The notes: generated by a model not told the origin, from the sequence alone. 64,000 bases of DNA from Vombatus ursinus (GCF_900497805.2 NW_020954610.1:33296874-33360873), one strand, 5' to 3'; counted from the first letter of the stretch, positions 1-11,139 are shown. Translations and numbers: made by a program.

Positions 1-207
1 TCAGTAATGGCATAGCTATGTGGATATTAGTAGTATAGCTTTATGACATAGGCCATTTTAGCATGACTGGGGAAGAAGGGGGAAAGTGTTGCAGAGAACA
101 AATCCTCACTTTTGGAACTCTTTCTTCATGGTTTCTCACACTCTATAAAAATAAAAGTAGCAGATCTCTATTTTTAACACCAGTCTAGAGTATATTTTTT
201 CTTGACA

Positions 208-412
208 AAGAGTGCTAGACCTAGAATCAGAAAAGATCTGTGTTCAAGTCCTTGCTTTGACACTAGTTGTGTGACTCTGGGCAAGTTATTTAACTTCTCT
301 GAACCTGTTTCTTTATCTGTAAAATAGGAATAATAGCACTTATATCACTTAACTCATTGTGTCATTTTGAGAATTGAATGAAATAATGTATGCATAACAG
401 TTTAGGAAGGAC
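208..412 (+). repeat. MIR-type CORE-SINE
   Basis: The segment keeps the full MIR order: an A/B-box-like tRNA head around 'gtgttcaagtcc', the core 'gtgactctgggcaagttatttaac', then 'tctgtaaaataggaataatagcac' and an eroded tail near 'gaatgaaataatgtatg'. This core is diagnostic of mammalian CORE-SINEs. Many substitutions indicate an old copy. MIR and marsupial MAR1 share the core, so the exact subfamily is unsure. Confidence 0.8.
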
Positions 413-934
413 AATCCCCCCAAATATAACGGGGTTATATCAATAACAAAATATTGATAGTATTTTAACTGTGAGAAAGATTACAGCTGAAGTCATAACA
501 AGTCCTCACTGTAATGGCATATAATTTCTCATTATTTCTGAGAACACAGTCCCATACAATTTGGTTCATTCAGGATAACAAATAAAATCTCTTCAAAAGA
601 CAAATATTACAAAGTTTCCTAATGAATGAAGGTAACTCAGTCTCCTTTTTCTCTCTTTTCCTGCTTATCCCCTTGCATTGGCAGGGAAACATCTCTTCAG
701 TTTTCTGTTAGGCCATATCTTCTAACAGTTGAGAAAATTCAAATAAGAAATGAATTTCTTTTCACCTTCTTTCTCTCTGTCTTCTCCATAATTTCTATGA
801 TAAATCAAAGTTAAACACACAGATCTCTTCTTAACCCCACAGAGAAAAGCCTCATAGAATGACAGTTGCAACTCCAACTCAGCATCTCTCCTTAAAAAGA
901 CCATAATAGTATGTTAAGGGGGTGTTAAGCTGGT
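413..934. other. Unassigned AT-rich interval
   Basis: No repeat, exon-like reading frame or structured RNA was recognised. Two short overlapping open frames on opposite strands (about 626-904) show no family signature and are best read as chance. Confidence 0.5.
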
Positions 935-1112
935 GCTATGAACTGGTTTTGTTTTAAAGTTTTGATAATTTATTTCAATATACTTGGTTTCCTTTGTAAT
1001 CCTTTGTATTCTAATTTATGCATTTAAAAACATGATTCTGAAGACAGGCCCATAGGTTTTACCACACTGCCAAAGGGGTCCATGATACAGAAAGATTGAG
1101 AACTCCTGCTCT
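935..1112. mobile_element. hAT-like miniature DNA transposon, family A
   Basis: Contains the blocks 'ttggtttcctttgtaatcc', 'catttaaaaacatgattctg' and 'gccaaaggggtccatgata', ending in a 'gagaactcctg' terminus. The same blocks recur at about 17.6, 18.4 (opposite orientation), 21.15 and 27.7 kb, so it is a dispersed family. The ends resemble the 'ggggttcttaac' inverted termini of mammalian hAT-Charlie miniature elements. It is non-autonomous and the exact family name is not certain. Confidence 0.6.
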
Positions 1113-1194
1113 ATATCCTTTCTTTGTTGGAAAGGTCTTTTGTTGAAATGGTGAACTGGGGAAATTCTTCCAGCTTTTTAAAACTCTGAGAGTC

Positions 1195-1398
1195 ACAACT
1201 GACTTGTTTGCTAGCTAATTGTAATGACCAAAAGAGGTTCACTTCACACTTCATAAAAGGATTATAGGGTGTAATTGATGTCTTGTTTACACATTAAGTA
1301 TAAATTCATCAAGTGTGACTACATTGTTATGGGGTTGTAGGGAAATTCCTTCACACTTCCTTCATATTTTGTGATTATAATCTAGGATGTCTGGGATT
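1195..1398 (-). mobile_element. Possible LTR-like fossil fragment
   Basis: A block containing 'atggggttgtagggaaattcc' and 'ttttgtgattataatct' matches the block at about 47.66-47.75 kb over roughly 80 bases. The longer copy there carries promoter-like features, so this may be the outer part of the same LTR family. It is old and broken. Class assignment is tentative. Confidence 0.3.
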
Positions 1399-1583
1399 AC
1401 ATTAATTTGAATGAGGTGGGGGTGGGGGGCCCGCAGGAAGCTGGATGATAGTAGTGGACAAAGGTGAACTTTTATACTTACAACAACTCTGTAAGTCAGA
1501 ACAGGTATTATTATCACACCAATGGCCTGAAATAGAAACAGCTCATGGATTTCCCCCTCTCCCACCCCAGACTACCACCTAAG

Positions 1584-1660
1584 GCAGGAGTGGGGAACCT
1601 GTAGCCTCAAGGCCACATGTGGCCCTCTAGGTCCTCAAGTGCTGCCCCCTGACCTAAAGG
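1584..1660. mobile_element. hAT-like terminal fragment, family B
   Basis: Starts with 'caggagtggggaacctgtagcc' and runs through 'ggccacatgtggccctctagg'. This resembles one terminal half of a palindromic hAT-type miniature element whose ends read 'caggggtggggaacc'. The other half is not present. The assignment rests on recall of the terminus and needs a library search. Confidence 0.45.
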
Positions 1661-2989
1661 AACCTATCTCTCTCACCCTATACAGACTACTACCTGAATG
1701 ACGAGTCTGAGGCACAAGGAGTCTGAGCCTTCCATTACCTACAGAGAACACCAATTTAAGGAAGGCTCAAATGCTCTCTTCTTGGACTCAACTCCTGTTA
1801 CTAACAAATACACCCTATCCATTCTTCCTTTTCCAATCCTTTGAATCTGATTGCTTGATTTACATTCACTTCAACCCTACCTCTCCCATGTCCCACTCTA
1901 ACCCTGCTCACCTCTTTCACTGTACCTTCTGGAACAGTTTTTTTTTTCTTTTTGGTAGTTAACATACTTCCCTTCATTTTAGATTTCTTCTTCTTGGGCT
2001 CCTTCCACATATTCATGCTCATAGAGACCTCCCTGAAGATCTGTCACTGTTTGTCTGGTCACTGTCTACAGAACTAACTTCACTTTTTATTTTATGCCTT
2101 TAACATACCAGTTCTAGAAATGGAGTTGGAATTATGCATGTTTCCCACTATCCTTTTCAATTTTCTACATTCTCCTTTTGCTTCTATTGCTTAGCAACCT
2201 TTCCTTCTTTAAGATTCACTTCATTCAAATTTATTACCCAGTCAGAATTTTTGTAGCAATTATCCATAACTCCCAAGTAATTCTCACTTCTTCCTCTCTG
2301 CCTCAATTTCTAAGCCTTTTAACCAGGGGACATCAACATATGGTGTTGATGAAACACTTTGTCTTAACTTTCTCAGGCTCCTCAACTCCCCTGACCTACT
2401 CTTCCACACCACTTCAGCTACACTCAGGAATGGTCACACCCTGTATCACAACTTCATCCACAAATATTCCACTTCAATGATCAAAACTCCAAATTCACTT
2501 TCTCAAATCTCAACCTCCCATCATTCTCTCTCTCCTTATGCCCTACCCTTCTAAATCCATTCTATGTCCTGACCAGGACCACTTCTGGTCCCTGGGTCCT
2601 TCCATACTTTTCCAAACCTTTGCTCCTGCTCTACATTCTCTTTTCTTCTTAATTTTGATCAATTCTAATTCATACCATCTTCTACTCTGGAATTCCTTGT
2701 TGCTTTGTCCTATAGCTATTCACAGTTTACCAAACCAGAAGTCTAGTTTGCTACCAATTCAGCCTCCTTTTCTCCTACTCAAATGCTGCTGAACAGAGAT
2801 GAAGGAAAAATTGTGCAGTTTATCAAGTCAGCTCCACTACAAATTTATGTTATCTAATCCCAACTGAGCATATAAAACAGTCCTTTTACTCCTCCATAGT
2901 TCATTCTCTATTGCTAATTCTGTTTAGAACAAAATTTATTTCAAACCTTCTCTTTTTTTCCTCATATACAATCCCCTCCCCATTCCTTG

Positions 2990-3462
2990 TAACAGGTGGG
3001 TACCAAAGGTGGATGAGCTACACTCATCTCTGTCTCTCACCTGTGACTCCAAGAAGCTGTAGCATTTGGGCTAAACCAGATTGAGAGTAACCAACTGACC
3101 TCAAACCCATCAATGAGTCAGTGGTATGGCTACTCCAAGCATGTAAAGGCTTACCCTAGCAGAGGCAGAAGAGAATGTTTTGTTCCAGTGGCCATGAAGG
3201 TGGCTGAAGCAGATGCCTTGGAAAGCTTAGAGCTTAGTCAGACAATGAAGATACGAAAGTCATCCATTGCATCCCAGGCCATTGATAGTCATCCCCTGAC
3301 TTTTGTCTTGCACTGGACTTTGATGACTCTGGAAAAAAGAGTGAGGCTGATGACTTTGTGCAACTCTGCCTCACTTAAATCCAATTCATGTGCAAGTCAA
3401 GACATCACTCCATGATGTCAATGGTCCTCTTCAAAAATGAAGGATAAACAACAACTGAGAAA
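2990..3462 (+). mobile_element. SINE-like RTE derivative, inserted in L2
   Basis: About 420 bases match the 5' region of the RTE LINEs at 37.7 kb and (reverse complemented) 56.3 kb: 'cacctgtgactccaagaagctgtag', 'gggctaaaccag', 'ccattgcatcccaggcc' and 'actttgatgactctgga'. This runs directly into the RTE 3' terminus 'atggtcctcttcaaaaatgaagga' and 'taaacaacaac'. The endonuclease and reverse transcriptase are absent, so it depends on RTE machinery. L2 sequence flanks it on both sides, so it is younger than the L2. A 100-residue open frame here is leftover RTE 5' sequence. Confidence 0.75.
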
Positions 3463-4937
3463 ATACATATCATTCATTGGGACTCATCCTCCTTTGCTGA
3501 ATCACAAAACCACCTGATGTCTTTCATCATTCTCTCTACCTTTACTATAGTCCCTGATAAAGTACCTTTCTTTTCACCAAAATCAACCCTTCTATATGTA
3601 CCCTTGATCTTATCCCCTTCCATCCTCTCCATCAGACTGTTCCCATTATCACTGCCCCCCTCCTTCTCTAATATTCATTCTTAACCTATTTATTAGTTTC
3701 TTCCCTATTGCCTACAAAGATGCCCAAGTGTCTCCTAACCTGAAAACAATTCTCATTAGAATCTACTATCTTCTCAAGCTACAGGTTTATAGCTCTCTTT
3801 CCCTTTACCACCAAACTTCTAGAAAAATCGATCTACTTTTATTACCTTCACTTTTTCTCCTTTCACTCGCTTCTGAATGGCTCTTTACAATCTGGCTTCC
3901 AATCTCATCACTCAATGGAATACCAGATCTGATAGCCTTTTCTCAATTCTCATTCTTCTTGACCTCTCTGCAGCATTTGACACTACTGACCACCTTCTCT
4001 ATTATTCTTTCTTTTCTCTCTCTTTTTTAACTAAAAAAAGATACTTTTCTGTTTATGTGACATTGTACTCTCTTGGTTCTCTTTGTTTAACCATTCTTTC
4101 CCATTATTTTTTGCTTTTTCATTATCCATGTCATACCCTTATCCCCCTCACCCCCAAACTGTGGATCTATTTACAAGGTTATGTCTTAGACATTTCTCTC
4201 TTTTTATACTTTCTCATCTTGTAACCAAATTAACCTATATGGGTTTAATTATTATCACTATGCAAATTAATTCCAAATCTATATATCCATCCTAGTTTCT
4301 TTCCTGATCTCTAGTCACATACCTTCAAGTGCCTATCAGATATTTCAGACTGGGTGTCCTATAGGCATCTCAAACTCAACACATTCAAAACTGAATTCAT
4401 TATCTTTCCTTCAAAACCTACATCCCTTCTGTTCAGGATGCTACCATCCTTCTAGTTACCTAGGTTCACAACTTTGGCACTATGCTAGACTCCTTACTCT
4501 CCCTCACATATCAAATCAATTGCCAAATATTGTAATCTTTACCTCAGCAAATAACCTTCATTCACTCCCTTATCTCTTGCCATACGTCCATCACACCAGT
4601 TTAGGCTATCATTACCTCTTTTCTGTACTATCACAATAGTCTACTAATTGGTATTTCTGACTCTAAGTCTCTCCCTTCTCTAGTCTATTTTCAATAAATC
4701 TACTAAAGAGATTTTTCTAACTTGCAGGTGGTCTAATGTTGTCACTTGCCTACTCAGTTAGCTCCAATGGCTTCCTTTAGGATCAATTTGTCTCCTTTAG
4801 GATCAAATATAAGCTACTTTGTTTAACTTTTATAGTTAACTTTTTTAAAACTTTGTTTAACTTTTACAACCTTGCCCCAACCTACCTTTCCAACCTTATT
4901 ATACATTGCTCCCTTTCCTTCACTCTTTGGTCTAGTC

Positions 4938-5031
4938 CAGTGCTTCTTAAACTGTGAGTCATGACTCCATATGGGGTCCAGTTTAAGAAGTGCTGAAGGG
5001 GCTGTGAATGGACAAAGTTTAAGAAGTCTTA
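4938..5031. mobile_element. 94-bp hAT miniature element with 8-bp target duplication
   Basis: Starts CAGTGCTTCTTAAAC and ends near GTTTAAGAAGTCTTA, which are imperfect terminal inverted repeats. It is flanked by identical GTCTAGTC copies (4930-4937 and 5032-5039). An 8-bp duplication is the hallmark of hAT transposases. L2 sequence resumes on both sides. An extra internal GTTTAAGAAGTGCTG at 4981 is also complementary to the left end, so the element may be a nested or rearranged miniature. Confidence 0.75.
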
Positions 5032-5486
5032 GTCTAGTCTAAAAGGTATTCTTGCTGTTCCTCATAATGACACTCCATTTCCCATTGGTATACCTTTCTA
5101 ATGGCTATTCCCCATTTCTGGAATGCATTCCTTTTGTCTCTTAGAATCCTTTATTCCCTTTAATATCTTTTAAATAAATTTTTACTAATCTCCCCCAACA
5201 GCTGGTGACCTTCCTCCCCAAATTAACTCTGAATTTGTTTTTTTATGTACTTATATACATCTTATTTTCCCCAATGCCATGTAAACTTCTTGAGTGCAAG
5301 AATTATGTTATTTTAAAAATTTGTATCCCTAGTATCTAGCATATGGCCAGTCACATAGTAGATCCTTAATGAATGATTTCTGATTGATTTTCTAGGTGTC
5401 ATTGCAGATGCAGTGGGTTTTCTATTATTCAAAAAATTAAAATTGCTGACATTTTGTGCAGTACTCTCTCTATTAATACCATATGA

Positions 5487-5622
5487 TCATAGGATTTAGA
5501 GTTGAAAGAGGTTCCGGAAATCAACTCACTTATTGAAAGCAAAAGAAATTGAGTCTCAAAGAGGTTAAGTGACTTCCAATGTTACTAAGGTAGTTAATGG
5601 CATAGTCAGGATTAGGACCCAG
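5487..5622 (-). repeat. CORE-SINE fragment (MIR3/THER1-like)
   Basis: Reverse-orientation landmarks 'ataggatttagagttgaaagagg' and 'ctcaaagaggttaagtgactt' followed by 'ggattaggacccaggtc' are the antisense of a MIR3-type CORE-SINE. It is directly followed by a second copy in the same orientation. Confidence 0.65.
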
Positions 5623-5623
5623 G

Positions 5624-5812
5624 TCATAGGATCTTAGAACTGAGACCTCAGAAGTGATATAATACAACTTCTTTATTTTATAAGTAGGGAAATTGAGGCC
5701 TTGAGAGGTTGTTAAATAATTTGCCCAAGATCACATAGGTAATAATTATCAAAAGCAGAAATTCAAACCCAGATCCTCTATGGAGCCAGTTCTTTTTACA
5801 CTGAATTGTATA
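5624..5812 (-). repeat. Second CORE-SINE in tandem orientation
   Basis: Repeats the same order as its left neighbour: 'ataggatcttagaactgagacc', then 'aattgaggccttgagagg', 'tgcccaagatcacataggtaa' and 'attcaaacccagatcctc'. It differs enough to be an independent old insertion rather than a recent duplication. Confidence 0.65.
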
Positions 5813-6789
5813 TCCTATGATTCCAAATCCAGAGTGTTACTATTTTTGACCAAGAGTGGGTCATGCCAGACTAACCTAATATTCTTTTTTATTGGATACT
5901 AGATAAATTGAGGAAATAATGTTGATATAATAGACTTTACTTGCAGCAAAATATTTGACAAAGTCTCTCATGCTATGCTTATGGATAAGTTGAAGACATA
6001 CAAGTTAGGTAAAAATAAAGTTAGGTTGATTTGGAACCAATTTAATAATTGGATCCAAAAGTAGCCATTATTGAGATGATGATAACTTGGAGATATCTGT
6101 AGTTCAGTACTCTAGAGATCTGTCCTTGGTTTTCTGCTTTCTAATATTTTCATTAATCACTTGAAGAACAAAGTTGTTACTGGCTTACTTGTCACATTTT
6201 CAGATGACAAGAGATTTGTAGTGATGGCTAACAAATTGGATGGCAGAGTCTGGATCCAAACAAACAGACAAACAAACAACTAGGACAACAGGTAAAACTT
6301 AGAGTTAAAAGGAAACTTTAGAGCTTGAATTTGATGAAATTTAATAGGAATAAATATAAAGTTTCATGTTTGGATTTTTAAACATCAACTTCACAAATAC
6401 AGAATGATGGTGGTATAACTTGACAAGAGTTTGTATGAAAAAGATCTAAGGGTTTTAGTGAACTACAAATTTAGTATGGATATGACTCTACATGTAATAA
6501 AAAAAGCTTATACTACCCTAGGCTATATTAAGAAAGACATAATGTTCATAATAAGGCAGGTAATAATTCTATTACACTGTCTGCTAGGGTCAGGCAATGT
6601 GGAATACTGTTTTCTCTTCTGGGTGCCTAGATTTTAGGAAAGACATAGAGAAGCTGAAGAATATCCAGAAGAGAGTAACCAGCATGAAGAGAGGATTAGA
6701 GAACATATCATACAAGAATCAGTTGAAGGGAATGGGGATGTTTAGCCAGGAGAACTTAAAGGGATCATGATACTTTTCTTCTAAGTAAT

Positions 6790-7229
6790 TTTGAGTGTTA
6801 TAAATACCCACATTAACTACAGAGGACCTATGAAGGAAGGTGCTATCTGCCTCCAGAGAAAGAACTGATAAATAGAAGTTTGTATGGTATTTTACATCTC
6901 TCTCTCTCTCTCCACATATATATATATATATACATTATATATATACATACATATATACGTGTGTGTATAATGGTAGCCATCTCTAGGGTGGGGATGGAGG
7001 GAGAGGGAGGGAAAATATAAAAAGTGCACAGCAGAGAATAAAAGAACATGTAGAAGGAAGCACAGAAAGCATAAAATGATGGGTAATGCTTATATTTTTT
7101 TTTCAAAAGAAGTAAACAGTGTGAAATGTAAACTCATGGTCTTATAGTTAATCCTTTTAGATTGTGTTGTGTACATGGACATAATCTTTTTTTCTTTTTA
7201 TGTATTTAAGTTCAAAATGAATAAAAAAT
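6790..7229 (+). mobile_element. 5'-truncated L1 tail (3' UTR only)
   Basis: Shares the order 'aatacccacattaactacagagg..tatgaaggaaggtgct', 'cagagaaagaac' and 'ggtagccatctct' with the L1 3' end at 62.0-62.16 kb. It ends in an A-rich tail at about 7215-7229. Only non-coding 3' sequence is present. It carries an internal TC/TA microsatellite. It sits inside the L3. Confidence 0.65.
6897..6972. repeat. Compound (TC)n/(TA)n/(TACA)n/(TG)n microsatellite
   Basis: A pure TC run passes into TA-rich and TACATA repeats and then GTGTGT. It lies within the L1 3' UTR tail, probably expanded in place. Confidence 0.85.
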
Positions 7230-7241
7230 AATTTCAGGGCC

Positions 7242-8199
7242 TCACTTTTCAGACAAAAATCAAAGCTATCTATAGTCATATGAAAAAGTGCTCTAAATCA
7301 CTAATGATTAGAGAAATGCAAATTAAAACAACTCTAAGGTACCACCTCCCATCTATCAGATCGGCTAATATGATAGAAAAGGAAAATAACAAATGTTAGA
7401 GGGGATGTAGGAAAATTGGGACACTAATGTGCTGTTGGTGGAATTGTGAACTGATCTAACCATTCTGGTGAGCAGTTTGGAACTATGCCCAAAGGGCTAT
7501 TAAACTGTGCATACCCTTTGATGCAGCAATGACACTACTAGGTTTGTATACCAAAGAGATTTTCTAAAAAGGGAAAAGGACCTATTTGAACAAAAATATT
7601 TATAGCAGCTCTTTTTGTGGTGGCAAAGAATTGGAAATTGTGGGGATGCCCACAAATTGGGGAATGGCTGAACAAGTTGTGGTGTATGATTGCAATGGAA
7701 TAGCATTGTGCTATAAGAAATGACAAAAAGGATGCATTCAGAAAAACCTGGAAAGACTTACATGAACTGATGCAGAATGAATTGAGCAGAACCAGGAGAA
7801 CATTGTACATAGTAACAACAATATCACAATGATCAACCATGAATGACTTAACCATTTTCAGTAATACAATGATTCAAGACACTTCCAAAGGACTCATGAT
7901 AAAAAAAATGCTATCCACCCCCAGAGAAAGAACTAAAGGAGTCTGAATGCATATCAAAGCATATTATTTTCACTTTTTTATTGTTTCTTTCTTTATTTTT
8001 ATTTGTATTTTCTTTTACAACATGATTACTATGGAAATATGTTCTGCATGATTGCACTTATATAACTTATATCAAATTACTTGCTGTCTCAGGAGATGGG
8101 ATGGGAAGAGGGGGATTTGGAACTCAAAATTAAAAAAAAAGGAATGTTAAAAATTGTTTTTACATGTAATTGGAAAAAATAAAATATAATTAAAAAAAG
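7242..8199 (+). mobile_element. 5'-truncated L1 with ORF2 C-terminus
   Basis: Carries the C-terminal L1 ORF2 region: 'gagaaatgcaaattaaaac', the Cys-rich knuckle region near 7400-7460, 'cataccctttgatgcagcaatg', and 'ttgtggtggcaaagaattgg' (FVVAKNW). The 3' UTR ends in an A-rich tail at 8190-8199. Flanks AATTTCAGGGCC (7230-7241) and AATTTCAAAGCC (8200-8211) are a 12-base duplication with two mismatches. Long open frames on the minus strand here are antisense shadows. Confidence 0.85.
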
Positions 8200-8370
8200 A
8201 ATTTCAAAGCCTTGTCATATGGAGGAAGTATTCGATTTGTTTTTCTAGGCTCCAGAGGATAGAGCTAGGAGCAGAGGATGAAAGTCAGAGAGAGCCAAAA
8301 TAAGATTTGTGCAAGGAATGAGTGTCCTAACAATTAGAGCTATCTGAAAGTGGAGTGGGGTGCTTTAGGA

Positions 8371-8607
8371 AACAATATGAGAGAGCCAGCTGGTGGCTCA
8401 GTGGATAGAGTCCTGGGCCTGGAGTCAGGAAGACCTGAGTTACATTTGTGTGACCATGGGCAAGTCACTTAGTCTCAGTTTCCTTAACTGTAAAATGGGA
8501 ATAATAATAGCATCTACCTCATAGGGTTGTTGTGAGGATCAAGTGAGATAATATTTGTAAAAATAGTGCTTAGGACATTAGATGCCACATAAATGCTTAT
8601 TTCCTTC
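8371..8607 (+). repeat. MAR1-type CORE-SINE inside L3
   Basis: Head 'ggtggctcagtggatagagtcc', core 'gggcaagtcacttagtctcag', then 'ctgtaaaatgggaataataatag', 'ggttgttgtgaggatcaagtg' and tail 'ccacataaatgcttatt'. This is the full-length marsupial MAR1 order. L3 sequence lies on both sides. Confidence 0.8.
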
Positions 8608-8778
8608 CCAACATATTGTCCCTCATTGGAAGTTTTTAAGCAGAGACTGAGCAATTGTTGAGGATTTATCATTGAATGGATTCTTGTATTGGTTATGGGT
8701 TTGACCAGTTAGCCTCAGAGGTCCTTTCCAGCCCTTCAATTCTGTGATACTGTAATTCTTACAAAGAAAAGGGACATA

Positions 8779-8928
8779 GGGGCAGCTAGGTGGCGCAGTG
8801 GATAGAACACCGGTCCTGAAGTCAGGAGGACCTGAGTTCAAATTCGGCCTCAGACCAAACACTTGACATTTACTAGCTGTGTGACCCTGGGCAAGTCACT
8901 TAACCCCAATTGCCTGGAAAAAAAAGGG
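8779..8928 (+). repeat. WSINE1/WALLSI-type tRNA-derived SINE
   Basis: Near-consensus body beginning GGGGCAGCTAGGTGGCGCAG and including 'gtcaggaggacctgagttc' and 'gaccctgggcaagtcactt', ending in a short A/G tail. GGGACATA(G) occurs immediately before (8771-8779) and after (8929-8937), giving a target duplication. The low divergence marks it as one of the youngest insertions. The pol III A/B-box-like segments come from the tRNA ancestor; it is not a tRNA gene. Confidence 0.85.
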
Positions 8929-8937
8929 GGGACATAG

Positions 8938-9234
8938 AAATTAACTCAATAGGAAGAAATAGACTTAAGACTGAGATCTAACATCTGAGCTTCATCTTAA
9001 ATTCTGCTTTAGTTAAAAACAAACCCAACAAATTAAGTTAATGAATTATTTTTAAAACTTCTAAGTCATATACTACTTACAATGTATTATTTATCTCATT
9101 GAAACATTTTTCTTTTCATACAACTTCTTTCTTGAAAGTTAAGCTATCTAAAAAAGTTAAGTTAAGCTATCTAAAAAAAAAAAATTGAAAAGACATATCT
9201 CCTAAAGAATAATGTCTCTAAAGACAGCATTAAA
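8938..9234. other. Unassigned; short tandem duplication
   Basis: No repeat recognised apart from two adjacent copies of 'aagttaagctatctaaaaaa' at about 9137-9180, a local tandem duplication ending in an A run. Confidence 0.5.
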
Positions 9235-9482
9235 CAAAGTTTACATACTAGTATTTTACACTTTGTATGATGTTTTCCCATCAAGGGACCTCAATTAATT
9301 TCACAAGTACAAATATCCTTGAAACAAGCTCCATAGAGTAGGTTGGAAGCATTACAATCCTCATTTGGCAAATGAGAGAAATACAAAACCAAAAACACAA
9401 ATAAAAATCGAAATGACTTACATAAACAATATAGTAACAGTGTTTGGTCCTGAATTCAGGTTTCTGACTCCCTTACTTTCTC
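9235..9482 (-). repeat. Degenerate MIR-type CORE-SINE
   Basis: Antisense MIR order: 'tcctcatttggcaaatgagag', then 'aatgacttacataaac' in place of the core, and 'tcctgaattcaggtttctgactccc'. It is heavily diverged. Confidence 0.5.
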
Positions 9483-11139
9483 CCTGAAACCATATGGTCC
9501 AAAGAATGATTTTACATTCATGTCTTCTTTTGAGCATGTATTTAAAGCCACATCTCACAACAAATTTGCAACCTAAAACAAATGGAATGAATTAGTAACA
9601 TTCTTCTACCTGTTTACAGCACTTTCTTAGTAGGCATCCTGTACTGGTGAATGAGTCCATAATATAAAAAAAAAATCAGCATAATTTGGAAGCAGCCGGT
9701 ATCCCAAATGAACTAAAGTGGAGTCTCTGCCTCTGTGTCTGTTTGTCTCTCTCCTTGAATCTATTTAGGGGCTCAACTGAGCTTATCTTAACTGAAAACC
9801 ACTCATTGTACATATTTGTGGGATTTTTTCCCCCCTCTATCACCTGCAGAAAGACTCTCTTAGTCTTATTGTGTGTAGAAAGGTTTCCAACATAAGTTAC
9901 ATAAGGAATTCAGATCATTTGAAATGAACTAAAGAGGAAAAAACTAGTTTGGCATGCTGAATTAGTGTTATGGTCCTCCTTTAAGTATCACCATACACCC
10001 ATTGCTACCAAGCTTAGCAGATGAAACCAATGGATTATTTCTATTGCCAAAAAAAAAAAAGTCAGAACTGAGTATTCATGTAGGATGATACTCAGGTTCT
10101 CCTTTGTTTATGAATGAGAAAAGGATGAATTGCTATGTCATCTGGCAAAGACTCTTGAGCTAGAATTTCCTTCAGGCTTTTATTTTTTTTAAAAGAGGGG
10201 GGAAAAACATCCAATTGTCATAACACATTTTTTCCAGGTTGTGCAGGTACTGCATTTATCTGCAGTAGAAATATGATTTTCTATGTTTTAATTGTAGTTC
10301 TTTCTCTGGTGTGGGAGTGATCACCTGCAGGATAGGACAAGGTATTCACTATGTGAATGGAAGTACTTGATCATAGTCTTCTATCTAAAATATACTATGA
10401 TAGATTATTGTTTCTGATAAAGTCATATTAACCTTTTATTCACCCATTTGGAATGAAGGAAATAGTAGAAATGACATTAAAAGCTCAATTTCTAGTATAT
10501 ATAGATATACATATACATATATATTTAATAATTCTAAAGGAATTGAACACATTTTCAAATGTGTGCAAAACATCATGAAAATGTTCCTCATACTTTGTCT
10601 TTTGTTCCTGTGTAAAGAAAAGCTAAAAATGTTTTTTTGTCATTGAAGCATATTGTTTTTTATATATCACCATCACTTCTCTCTAGTACCACCCTCTCCT
10701 TGTTATAAAATCTTCCTTTATAACAAAGAAAGTAATTAAGAGAAACAAACGAACATACTGAGCATGTTGACATCATTCTACCAAGAAGAGGGAAGTGGGG
10801 TTTTTTATTTGTTTGTTTTTAAAAAATTCCCTCCTCTGGTATTTTTTAGTCATTACTTTAAGTTCAGATGTATTTTTATTGCTCTTTCTATGAACATATT
10901 CCATGAATATATGCTTTTACTCCGTATCTGTTTATGCAAGTCTTCCCAAGTTTCTCTGACTTTCTCACATTAGAGCATTTCTTCAGAATGATATGTTTAC
11001 TTTTAACATGGGATGGGTTTTTGTTTGTTTTGTTTTATTTTTCCATACAGACTTATGATCTGATTACTATGAGGAATTCCTGGAAGGGAAATTCCCTCCA
11101 TTGGTACAGATTGGCAATCTTATCTTCAATTTATAGTCA
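9483..11139. other. Unassigned interval
   Basis: About 1.65 kb in which I recognise no gene or repeat family. Contents are AT-rich with A/T runs, an AT-rich patch (10494-10530) and short chance open frames of 60-71 codons with no domain signature. Confidence 0.5.

Larger units (their letters stand above)
1735..5395 (+). mobile_element. Long L2 (CR1-clade) LINE, decayed
   Basis: One of the longest L2 copies in the window. The reverse-transcriptase motif A region reads DLSAAFDTTDH (about 3960-3995), typical of the L2/CR1 superfamily. Later landmarks are 'ggcatctcaaactcaacacattc' (HLKLN.. region, about 4363), 'caatggcttcctttaggatcaa' (4760) and the MIR-like tail 'cacatagtagatccttaatgaatg' (about 5352-5375). 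Upstream CT-rich sequence from about 1735 fits the endonuclease half, but the 5' limit is uncertain. Many stops and frame breaks make it non-functional. It is interrupted by an RTE-derived insert (2990-3462) and a hAT miniature element (4938-5031). Confidence 0.75.
5840..8755 (+). mobile_element. L3/CR1 LINE split by two L1s and a SINE
   Basis: The first part (5840-6789) encodes decayed CR1-type reverse transcriptase: an FDKVSHAMLMDKL-like stretch near 5950, an F.DD-like stretch near 6195, and EKDLRVLVNYK...GYIKK...VEYCFLFWVP at 6431-6637. The second part (8200-8370, 8608-8755) is the L3 3' end with 'ctaacaattagagctatctgaaagtgg', 'ggaagtttttaagcagagactg' and the terminal 'ttctgtgatactgtaattctt'. 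The intervening L1 tails and the MAR1 SINE are separate features. The target reads across the breaks as one L3 order. It is not functional. Confidence 0.75.

Noticed and set aside
7500-7855. Minus-strand open frames of 68 and 105 codons
   Set aside because: Antisense shadows of the L1 ORF2 C-terminus. The same happens at 41090-41281 and 61633-61824.
8779-8928. tRNA gene
   Set aside because: The A/B-box-like segments belong to a tRNA-derived SINE with A tail and target duplication. No cloverleaf with proper anticodon arm was found.
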